Of a stretch of DNA of 64,000 bases, positions 8,579 through 16,138 are shown piece by piece; the stretch's first letter is position 1, and each line of letters begins with the position of its first letter. The stretch spans positions 2,749,989 through 2,813,988 of the forward strand of contig NZ_AP024238.1 in the NCBI RefSeq assembly GCF_019973615.1, written 5' to 3'. The translations under genes were made by a program, and so were the position numbers. The notes under the pieces were generated by a model, which saw nothing but the letters and a program-made list of their open reading frames with translations, was not told the origin of the DNA and did not search any database. Source of the stretch: Rhodoferax lithotrophicus (lineage in GTDB: Bacteria; Pseudomonadota; Gammaproteobacteria; Burkholderiales; Burkholderiaceae_C).

Positions 8579-8675
8579 CACATTTTCTGTGGATAAGTTT
8601 GTGGACTTCTACCAGAACAAGCCGCCAAAGCCTCTGTTCATGCGGGTTTTGAGACACTGCCCACCAAACAGGCAG
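8579..8675. repeat. DnaA-box/hairpin repeat, unit B2
   Basis: Begins CACATTTTCTGTG, with a perfect DnaA box TGTGGATAA (8588-8596) followed by GTTTGTGGA, CAAGCCGCCAAAGC, TTCATGCGGGTTTT and a closing inverted repeat CTGCC/GGCAG (8657-8661 with 8671-8675). It is close in sequence to unit B1. Confidence 0.85.
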
Positions 8676-8748
8676 ATTACACCCGCCTACGTGGCAAACA
8701 TGCTTCTCTAGCTGATTTCTCCGTGGGTCAGTGGCCTGACCTCACCCA

Positions 8749-10845
8749 CTACGGGTGGTACCGCATGTCCAGGCAGTAATCCGTCAGGCCAAGATTGGAT
8801 TGGGCTTTCTCAGCGCCCGATTCAGGGGGATGCAAAGAATGCGGACGATTTTCTTGGATGACCGTGATGCGGTTCGAGCGACGCTCACGCGCGTCTTCCA
8901 TATCCTTGGGCAGGCATGGATAAGCCAGACCGTCGGGCTGCCACTCATGAAGCTTGATGACATATTGGGTTTCAAACTGCCTATGGCGCAGCGTCAAAGT
9001 TAATGGTGCCTGAACCCCAAGAATGGGATGTAAACCGGCCATGGGGACAAAACTGCTGTAGCGAACACCAAATACCTTGAGCGCACCACCAGCATCACTT
9101 TCAAGGCGCATGGGCAAACGGGTTTCGCCCACGTAGAAACCCCAGTCAAGCCAGTTCCCAAGCGTTGCCGTGTCACCCGGCTCTGTTGATGGCGGTCGCC
9201 ATCTCACTTCAATTCGTGCTGTGCTGGCATCCACCATTCTGGAACTCCCCGTCTGCGCAGGACTGGCCGCATCACCCACCAGTGGCCAAAACTCAAGACC
9301 ACGCCACAGCTCAAGTGTGCCAAAAGGCAAGTCCACCTTGCCGAAAAACCGGTACTCGTTTTGCCGCAAAACACGGCATATTTCCTTTTCCAACCCGAGT
9401 CCGGCACCCTCCAGTTGGGCCAGCACGGCATCCAAATCCATACTCAAATAGAAAGGCAGGGCAAAACGATCATGAAGCTCACGACCCCAGTCAATCAGCG
9501 GCAAGGTGTAGGGGCGGGAAGCCAGCATGGCTATCAATGTCCGAAACAAACAGGCAATGGCCGTGGCTCGCTGCGGTGTGTGCTGCATCCTTAGCGAGCG
9601 AAATTCCACCAAGCCAAGGCACCCCCTGCCGGGAAGGAAAGGATTCCACAATTTTTCAATATTGATTTCAGCTCGATGGCTGTTGCCCACCGCATCACAC
9701 AAAAACGAGGCAAGGCTTTTCCAAAGCAACTCAGGTGAAACCTCTTGTTGGCGCTCAAGAAGCACCAATGCCAGCAGCAAATCATCAACGGCATCCGTGC
9801 CACGCTCATCGGGGCGAACCGACTGACCACTGCCGCCCACATAGTCGTGAGCAAACAGATAACTCAATGCGGGGTGCCGGTTCAAAAACCGTACCAATCT
9901 TGGTAACAACTGGGGGTATTTCACAAACGGGCTGTCTGCAGGCGTAACACCACCGAAGGTGATCTGGCCCGCACCACCAGAGTCCGCCACCTGTCCATTG
10001 AAATAGAGGCGATAAGGCGAGAGTTTTAAAGCTGCCGCAGCGGCATATACCTGCCGGCTTCGCCCAAGAAACTCGGTGCAATTTTTGCTGGGTGCGGTGT
10101 TGATTTCAATCACTGCCGGGTCAGGCGTGATGGTTGTGAGCTCCAAAGTTTCATCCACAGGTGGGGCTGCACCAGTGAACACCAGCGCAGGCAAGCCTAT
10201 GGAAAGTGCCACCTGTTCGATACAGGCCAAGATAGACATAAAAAGCGCAACATGACCAATCGCGGGGAGTTCAAGCGCAACGCAGCGGCTCCGGTCTGCC
10301 GCGGTGACCCCATCAAGCTCCACAACATGGAACAAAAAGGTCAGGGAATCCTCCTCGGTATCGCCCATTTGGACAGTGACCTGCCAAGCCGACTCGTGTT
10401 CACTCTCCATGGCTTGTGTACATTGGGCTGACCAATCCTGATGCTTGAATGTGTCAGACAAGGCACCAGTCAGTGAGCCTATGTCTGGCAGGTCACCGGA
10501 ATTTGTCACTGTCATCATCAGCGGATCGGAAGGACCTCCCCATACGGGTCTGCCATCCCGATACCGCAGCAAACCCAGGTTCCACCTGGGCAACTTTTCT
10601 CCGGGGTACATCCGTCCGATGCTTCGCAAGAGCAAACCACCTTCCATCAGACCGCTTAAATTTCGCAGCAAAGCCTGTGCACGTTGTTCCTTGTCACCCC
10701 CCAGGGCCGCATGCAGCCAAAAAGGGGCCTGAGACTCACGGTCCGTAAAAGTGGGCTCTGACCCTACCCATATATCCAGGCCAAGTTCAGCAATACATTC
10801 GTCATGACGGTGCACGGCCAATTCGAAAGATTTTTCTGTCCCCAT
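8749..10845 (-). CDS. DUF2126 putative amidoligase-like protein without a transglutaminase domain
   Basis: 698 residues. The sequence matches the DUF2126 region of large transglutaminase-DUF2126 proteins: ELGLDIWVGSEPTFTDRES at the start, RMYPGEKLPRWNLGL near residue 97, LSYLFAHDYVGGSGQS, NPFLPGRGCLGLVEFRSLRM, and LIDWGRELHDRFALP. Pfam treats DUF2126 as a putative amidoligase related to the glutamine-synthetase fold, so the inferred chemistry is ATP-dependent amide-bond formation on an unknown substrate. In most genomes the domain is fused C-terminal to a transglutaminase-like domain and neighbours ATP-grasp and alpha-E genes. Here neither the fusion nor the partners are in the window. ATG start at 10845; no strong ribosome-binding site. 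Confidence 0.75.
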   Translation of the reverse strand: MGTEKSFELAVHRHDECIAELGLDIWVGSEPTFTDRESQAPFWLHAALGGDKEQRAQALLRNLSGLMEGGLLLRSIGRMYPGEKLPRWNLGLLRYRDGRPVWGGPSDPLMMTVTNSGDLPDIGSLTGALSDTFKHQDWSAQCTQAMESEHESAWQVTVQMGDTEEDSLTFLFHVVELDGVTAADRSRCVALELPAIGHVALFMSILACIEQVALSIGLPALVFTGAAPPVDETLELTTITPDPAVIEINTAPSKNCTEFLGRSRQVYAAAAALKLSPYRLYFNGQVADSGGAGQITFGGVTPADSPFVKYPQLLPRLVRFLNRHPALSYLFAHDYVGGSGQSVRPDERGTDAVDDLLLALVLLERQQEVSPELLWKSLASFLCDAVGNSHRAEINIEKLWNPFLPGRGCLGLVEFRSLRMQHTPQRATAIACLFRTLIAMLASRPYTLPLIDWGRELHDRFALPFYLSMDLDAVLAQLEGAGLGLEKEICRVLRQNEYRFFGKVDLPFGTLELWRGLEFWPLVGDAASPAQTGSSRMVDASTARIEVRWRPPSTEPGDTATLGNWLDWGFYVGETRLPMRLESDAGGALKVFGVRYSSFVPMAGLHPILGVQAPLTLTLRHRQFETQYVIKLHEWQPDGLAYPCLPKDMEDARERRSNRITVIQENRPHSLHPPESGAEKAQSNLGLTDYCLDMRYHP

Positions 10846-11223
10846 TTGCTTGCGACCCCAAAGTTACATCTTTCGCCAACACAGCAGCCCAACAAGCTTG
10901 TCCAAAATGACAAGCGCTGTTGTTTACGTGAGAAATATGCAAGCAAATATCACGCCGGGCACTTTGGCGTGAGCGGGATGGCCATCGTGTGGCCCTGAAA
11001 AAATCTACGCCAATCAACACCCACACGCTCCGTATTGACATCGCCCCGCATCGCAATGGTGCGAATTACCCCTTTTGGGGTAACCCAACCAGCGGATAAA
11101 CCCTAGGTTGATGCCCTTATTGAAAAAAATAACGGAGCCAAGGGTTCACCAAAGCGATTTCCTCTGGCACCAAAGTTGCATGAATGGCACGGCATTCTTC
11201 GAAAAACAGAAAGTTGGACAGCC
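10846..11223. other. Divergent intergenic region between the DUF2126 and GGDEF-EAL genes
   Basis: About 380 bp with no credible gene. It must hold two divergent promoters. Two inverted repeats are visible: CACGCC/GGCGTG around 10951-10971 and the perfect palindrome at 11066-11083. An in-frame TTG at 11176 could lengthen the GGDEF-EAL protein by 16 residues, but the ATG at 11224 is preferred. Confidence 0.7.
11066..11083. promoter_or_regulatory. Perfect palindrome with TTTT centre, possible operator
   Basis: TTACCCC-TTTT-GGGGTAA, 7-bp arms, 140 bp upstream of the GGDEF-EAL start. It could be an operator or an RNA hairpin. It has no following U-run, so a terminator is less likely. Confidence 0.4.
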
Positions 11224-13530
11224 ATGCGTAACCCCTCTTTGTTCTTTCATGTCGAGCCGCCGCCGATCAGCGACACCGATCAGACCGAGAGCCTGGCATC
11301 GGCACTGACACAAGCAAACCTGCCAGACAGCGCAGAATCCATGGGCTTATTCGGCCGATGGTGGTGCGAACCGCAAACCGGCCAATGGATTTTGTCGGCC
11401 GGGGCCGCCAGTTTGCTCGATGCCAACACCGGACTCCACGCCAGCGCCGCCAGTTGTTTTGAGCAAGTTGTCCCGGACGATGTCCTGCATCTGCTGGACA
11501 CGGTAGGCGAAGCGGGGCGCAACATTGACTGTGAATTTCGCATCATCAACGAGTTTGCCGGTTTGCGCTGGTTGCGCCTGGCCGCTGAACCCAGCCGACA
11601 GCCCAGGCCAGCACTGCAGCGTGGGGTGGTGGTGGATGTCACCGCGTCACGGCTGGCCGCCATGCGCGAGCGCTTCTGTTTTGAATCTACACAACTGTTG
11701 ATCAACACCCCGACACTGGCCGAAGCCGCCACCAAGGTGATTCAGTTGGTGTGTGAAAACCTGGGGTGGGAATGTGGTGCCTATTGGTCGCCCGAACCGC
11801 AGTCGCAGATGGGCGAGCACCGACTGGCCTGCCTGTTTGAATGGCACAAGCCAGAGTACCCGCTGGCATCCTTCCTTGAGCAAACCCTCACGCTTCGGAT
11901 GGCACCAGGGCAAGGTCTGGTCGGGGGAGTCTGGAGCACGATGCGCCCCGCCTGGGTGGAAAACATGGCCACCGACCCTGGTTATTTGCGATGCCTGAGT
12001 GCCCAGACTTGTGGACTGCAGTCCGGTTACGCTTTTCCGGTGTCTTACGTCACCATGGAGGGTCGGCGTCACAGCCATGGTGTGCTGGAGTTCTACAGCC
12101 GCCTGTCACGCCAACGCGAAGCCCAGCTTCCTGGCTTGGCCGAGGTCATTGGTGCACTGATTGCACAGACGGTACAGCGGCTGGAGCAACAGGCGTTGAT
12201 CGAGCGACTGGCCCAGATGGATGACCTGACCGGGTTGGCCAACCGCAAGCACTTTCACCATTTGCTCGATACCGAATGTCTGCACGCAACCGCCAACGGT
12301 GGTTCTTTTGCGGTTTTGAACATTGACCTGGATCGCTTCAAGCAGATCAACGATGCCTTCGGGCACGAAGCCGGCAATCAGGTGCTGCGCGAGTTTTCCG
12401 AACGCCTGCACAAACTCAAACCCAAACTGGCCACCGTGGGCCGACTCGGTGGTGACGAATTTGCCATGCTGGTGGCCCCGACGGGCAGCATGGTGCAACT
12501 GCATGCCCTGGGTGAGCAGGTGCTACAGGCGGCGCGGCTGCCGTTCCAGTTTGAAGGCGAAAAACTGACCGTGTCAGCCAGCGTTGGCATCAGCCTCTTT
12601 CCCCACAACGGTGCCACCGGTTCGGAATTGATGCGTAATGCCGATGCCGCCATGTACCGCAGCAAACACGCCGGGCGCAACGGGCTGAACTTTTTCTCCA
12701 GTGGCACACCACAGGCCATGACCGAGCTGCGCGCCTGCCTGGCCAAAAAGCTGACGATGGAGGCCGAACTGCAGCGCGCCCTGGTGAACAACGAACTGTT
12801 CCTGATGTACCAACCTATTTTTGATCGCGATGTAGCCCATGTGACAGCGGTCGAAGCGCTGATCCGCTGGCATCGACCCGATGGCGAGGTGGTTCACCCC
12901 GATCTGTTCATCCCGATTGCCGAGCAAAGCAGCCTGATCGTACAAATTGGCCGCTGGGTGGTGCGCCAAGCCTGCAGCGACCTCACGCAGCTGCACCACC
13001 ACGGCTACCCCGGCCTGCAAGTCAACGTCAACATGGCTGCGCCGGAGTTCGACAATGCCAACCTGCCCACCGAGTTGCTGACACTGACCGAGGCCTACGG
13101 TATCGCGCCGCAATACCTGTGCCTGGAGTTGACGGAAGGCTTGGTGATGAAACAGCCCGACAAAGTGGTGCCGGTCATGAAAGCCTTGCGCCAGATGGGC
13201 TTCAAGATCAGTCTGGATGATTTCGGCATGGGTCATTCCTCGCTGTCGCGCATGAAAAACCTGCCAATCTCATCGCTGAAGATTGACCGATCCTTTGTCA
13301 GTGGCCTGCCGCACGACCGGGGTGACGGTGCCGTGGTGCGCACCATTCTTGACTTGGGCCACCACATGAACCTGCAGGTTATTGCCGAAGGCATCGAGAC
13401 CGATGCCCAATTGCTGTACCTGCACCAATTCGGCTGTCACCTGCTGCAAGGCTTTTTGCTGGGAAAACCGCAGACCCTTTCCGAACTGATGAGTACACCG
13501 GCTCATGTCACCCGTCCACCGGAGGTTTAG
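11224..13530 (+). CDS. GAF-GGDEF-EAL cyclic-di-GMP turnover protein
   Basis: 768 residues from the ATG at 11224. Residues about 25-125 look like a PAS-type sensor, and about 145-310 a GAF domain. A diguanylate cyclase domain carries an intact GGDEF at 409-413 and no canonical RxxD inhibitory site just before it. An EAL phosphodiesterase domain (about 505-755) has EAL at 544-546 plus the downstream DDFG, ELTEG and EGIE motifs needed for catalysis. Both activities are therefore plausible. There is no membrane segment, so it is cytoplasmic. The tandem-cache/CheW gene starts 1 bp after its stop with a strong ribosome-binding site in the overlap region, so the two are co-transcribed and probably serve one sensory circuit. 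Confidence 0.9.
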   Translation: MRNPSLFFHVEPPPISDTDQTESLASALTQANLPDSAESMGLFGRWWCEPQTGQWILSAGAASLLDANTGLHASAASCFEQVVPDDVLHLLDTVGEAGRNIDCEFRIINEFAGLRWLRLAAEPSRQPRPALQRGVVVDVTASRLAAMRERFCFESTQLLINTPTLAEAATKVIQLVCENLGWECGAYWSPEPQSQMGEHRLACLFEWHKPEYPLASFLEQTLTLRMAPGQGLVGGVWSTMRPAWVENMATDPGYLRCLSAQTCGLQSGYAFPVSYVTMEGRRHSHGVLEFYSRLSRQREAQLPGLAEVIGALIAQTVQRLEQQALIERLAQMDDLTGLANRKHFHHLLDTECLHATANGGSFAVLNIDLDRFKQINDAFGHEAGNQVLREFSERLHKLKPKLATVGRLGGDEFAMLVAPTGSMVQLHALGEQVLQAARLPFQFEGEKLTVSASVGISLFPHNGATGSELMRNADAAMYRSKHAGRNGLNFFSSGTPQAMTELRACLAKKLTMEAELQRALVNNELFLMYQPIFDRDVAHVTAVEALIRWHRPDGEVVHPDLFIPIAEQSSLIVQIGRWVVRQACSDLTQLHHHGYPGLQVNVNMAAPEFDNANLPTELLTLTEAYGIAPQYLCLELTEGLVMKQPDKVVPVMKALRQMGFKISLDDFGMGHSSLSRMKNLPISSLKIDRSFVSGLPHDRGDGAVVRTILDLGHHMNLQVIAEGIETDAQLLYLHQFGCHLLQGFLLGKPQTLSELMSTPAHVTRPPEV

Positions 13531-13531
13531 G

Positions 13532-16051
13532 ATGAACACAAAGCCCCCCCTCTCCATTGACACCTATCTGCCGTACATGCGCGACGTGGTGCGCTGCGAG
13601 CAGTCGCTGCACGAGCTGAACCTGGTGTGGCGCATGATCGAGTCGTCTGCCAAAATGAACTGCCCGGTCGAGGCCAAAGCCATTTTGCCCACCATGGCCG
13701 CCACGCGTGAGGGATTCAACCGGCTTGAGCAGGAACTGGTGGTCAGCCTGGTGAACGAAAAGGTGTCCACCGTGCTGGATGCCATTGGCACCAAGGCGCA
13801 ATACGTGATCGACATCGTGGTGCGCAACCTGTACGAGCGCACCGCCGATGTCGGCTTTCTGGCCACCGACAACGAGCTGTGCAACTTTGTCGCCGGGCTG
13901 ACCGACAACCAGGATGCCATACGCTTGCGACTGCGCGCCTACCGCAGCAAATACACCGTCTATGACGAAATCATCCTGCTGGACAGCGTTGGCAATGTAC
14001 TGGTGCAGATTGACGACACCACGCCACTGGAAGGCAGCGTCGACCCTCTGCTGGCCCAAACCCTGGCCAGCGACACCTATGTGGAAACCTTTCGCGCCAC
14101 CGATTTACGCCCGGCCAAAAAGCAGGCACTGATCTACTCGCGCCGCATGCTGCATCCTGAAACCGGCGCGGTGGCCGGGGTGCTGTGCCTGTGCTTCAAC
14201 TTCGAGCAGGAAATGGCCGGCATCTTCCAGTCTCACCGCGACCCGGGCGGACGCTCCAACATGATGCTGCTGGATGGTCACAACCGGGTGATTGAAAGTG
14301 CTGATGCCCTGTGGATTCCACCTGGTGCCGTGGTACCGGTCAACCCTGGTGCCACCGCCAGGCTGATGATGTTTGCTGGCCGTGAATACCTGGTGCGCAC
14401 CTTTCAGGCCCAAGGATATCAAGGCTACCCGGGACCACACGGCTGGCAGGGTCAGGTGATGATTCCGGTGGATGTGGCCTTTACCGACAACGGTATGGAC
14501 ACCCTGTCGCAGCTTGACCCCGGCATTGCCGCCGGGTTGCTGTCGCACGCGCAGTCGTTCTCGCCACCACTCTACGAAATCATGACAGCGGCCGAGACGA
14601 TCCAGCGCGTGGTGTGGAACGGCCAGGTCATGACCACTGGCCAGCGAGGAGAGCAGGCCAAACTGAAAACTATTTTGGACCAGATCAGCGAAACCGGTGC
14701 CCGCAGCAACGAGCTGTTTTCCAAATCGATTGGTGATCTGTATGAAACCGTGCTGGCATCCAGCCTGCGCGATTCGGAATTTGTGTCCAATCTGCTGGTT
14801 GACCTGCTGGACCGCAACCTGTATGAGCGCTCGGACGACTGCCGCTGGTGGGCCTTGACACCCGAGTTACAGGCCGCGCTGGCCCAACCTACACACCAGC
14901 GGGAGCAGATTGCCCAGATCACGCAAATCCTGGAGTACATCAACCGCCTGTACACCGTTTACACGCGAATCTTTGTCTACGATGCCAACGGTGTCATCAT
15001 CGCCAGCACCCATCTGGAACAGGACAGCAGCACCGTACTGGGCATGCAGATAGATGCCGACACCCTGGTCCAGGTTCGCAATTTGCGCAGCGAGCAGGAT
15101 TACCACGTCACACCGTTTGCTCCCAGCATGCTGTACGGCGGAAAACACACCTACATCTACCACGCGGCCATCCGCCACCCAGAAGATGCCAGAACCATCG
15201 TTGGTGGCATCGGCATTGTGTTCGATGCCCAACCGGAGTTTGATGCCATGCTGCGCGGTGGCCTGGGCAGCAAAACCGGGGTCAACGCGATGTTTGTGGA
15301 CCGGCTTGGCAACATCATCGCCAGCACCGACCCGACGCGCCCGGTCGGCTCCACCCTGCCGTTAGACCCGGCGTTGCTGAAGCTGCCCAATGGCCGCAGC
15401 ACCTCGCGCATCGTCATCCACGATGGGCATTACGCCATCATGGGCTGCACGGTGTCCCGGGGCTACCGGGAATTCAAGGTGTCAGATGGCTACCGCGAGG
15501 ATGTGCTGGCGGTGGTCTTTGATTCGTTTGGCGAGGTGCGTGAACGGGCCGGATCCAGCCACAAAAGCAAGACGGTGTTGCAATCCAACCTGTCCGCCAT
15601 GGACGGACGCGAATTTGCCACCTTTTTTGTCGATGGCGTGTTGTTCGCCATGCCCGCCGAGCATGTGCTGGAGGCCTTGCCTGCATCAAAAATATCCTCT
15701 GTTTCCCGGGGTCAACGGCAGGCCCGCATCGGCCTGCTGGGCCTGCAACGCAACGAGCTGAACCTCGGCTCGGTGTGGGTTTTTGACCTGGGCTACTTGT
15801 TGAACGGGCGCACTTCCAATATTGACAAAAGCAGTCAGGTGATCATCGTTCGCAGCCAGGAGCACTTCATTGGCTTGCTGGTGGACGCATTACATGGGGT
15901 GCCGGAGTTTAATACCGAGCAAATCATGCCGACCCCGTTTGGCGAGCGCGCCGACGGCCGACTGGTCAAACAGTTCATCAAAGCCAATGGTGGCGACTTC
16001 CTGATCCAGACCGTCGATATCGACAGCCTCTTCAGTGTCGTGCTGCATTAG
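13532..16051 (+). CDS. Tandem cache-like sensor protein with C-terminal CheW domain
   Basis: 839 residues from the ATG at 13532, chosen because GGAGG at 13521-13525 sits 6 bp upstream; an in-frame ATG at 13505 lacks this. The body contains two copies of one unit. RNLYERTADVGFLAT followed by YTVYDEIILLD (about residues 100-150) corresponds to RNLYERSDDCRWWAL followed by YTVYTRIFVYD (about 430-490), each later closed by a HPE-containing strand pair. These look like cache-type ligand-binding units, but no membrane segment or signal peptide is visible, so the protein appears cytosolic. The last ~150 residues (from EFATFFVDGVLFAMP) are a CheW-like domain, which normally couples receptors to CheA. 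A signalling hub linking a ligand to a Che-like pathway is inferred. Confidence 0.8.
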   Translation: MNTKPPLSIDTYLPYMRDVVRCEQSLHELNLVWRMIESSAKMNCPVEAKAILPTMAATREGFNRLEQELVVSLVNEKVSTVLDAIGTKAQYVIDIVVRNLYERTADVGFLATDNELCNFVAGLTDNQDAIRLRLRAYRSKYTVYDEIILLDSVGNVLVQIDDTTPLEGSVDPLLAQTLASDTYVETFRATDLRPAKKQALIYSRRMLHPETGAVAGVLCLCFNFEQEMAGIFQSHRDPGGRSNMMLLDGHNRVIESADALWIPPGAVVPVNPGATARLMMFAGREYLVRTFQAQGYQGYPGPHGWQGQVMIPVDVAFTDNGMDTLSQLDPGIAAGLLSHAQSFSPPLYEIMTAAETIQRVVWNGQVMTTGQRGEQAKLKTILDQISETGARSNELFSKSIGDLYETVLASSLRDSEFVSNLLVDLLDRNLYERSDDCRWWALTPELQAALAQPTHQREQIAQITQILEYINRLYTVYTRIFVYDANGVIIASTHLEQDSSTVLGMQIDADTLVQVRNLRSEQDYHVTPFAPSMLYGGKHTYIYHAAIRHPEDARTIVGGIGIVFDAQPEFDAMLRGGLGSKTGVNAMFVDRLGNIIASTDPTRPVGSTLPLDPALLKLPNGRSTSRIVIHDGHYAIMGCTVSRGYREFKVSDGYREDVLAVVFDSFGEVRERAGSSHKSKTVLQSNLSAMDGREFATFFVDGVLFAMPAEHVLEALPASKISSVSRGQRQARIGLLGLQRNELNLGSVWVFDLGYLLNGRTSNIDKSSQVIIVRSQEHFIGLLVDALHGVPEFNTEQIMPTPFGERADGRLVKQFIKANGGDFLIQTVDIDSLFSVVLH

Positions 16052-16138
16052 CACTCGCGTACCGCAGGGCCAATTCATTCTCAAAATTCAGCCTGAAGCG
16101 CCCTGCCGCTGAGCTGCTCGGGAAAATGAATCCCTTGG

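Larger units (their letters stand above)
8248..8748. other. Non-coding region carrying the right copy of the repeat module
   Basis: No gene was found. It contains an A unit (8281-8376), a dispersed hairpin repeat (8422-8464), the shared decamer TTTGTGCTAG in the spacer, and a B unit (8579-8675), in the same order and orientation as upstream of the HiPIP gene. The last ~70 bp before 8749 is the 3' side of the DUF2126 gene. Confidence 0.8.

Noticed and set aside
7308..8675. Possible replication origin because of several DnaA boxes
   Set aside because: There are only two perfect boxes, each inside a repeat unit. No dnaA, dnaN, parAB or gidA genes are nearby and no AT-rich unwinding stretch with clustered boxes is seen.
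16065..16126. GCAGGGC/GCCCTGC inverted repeat between the cache-CheW and CoA-transferase genes
   Set aside because: The loop is about 30 bases long with no T-run, too weak to call a terminator.
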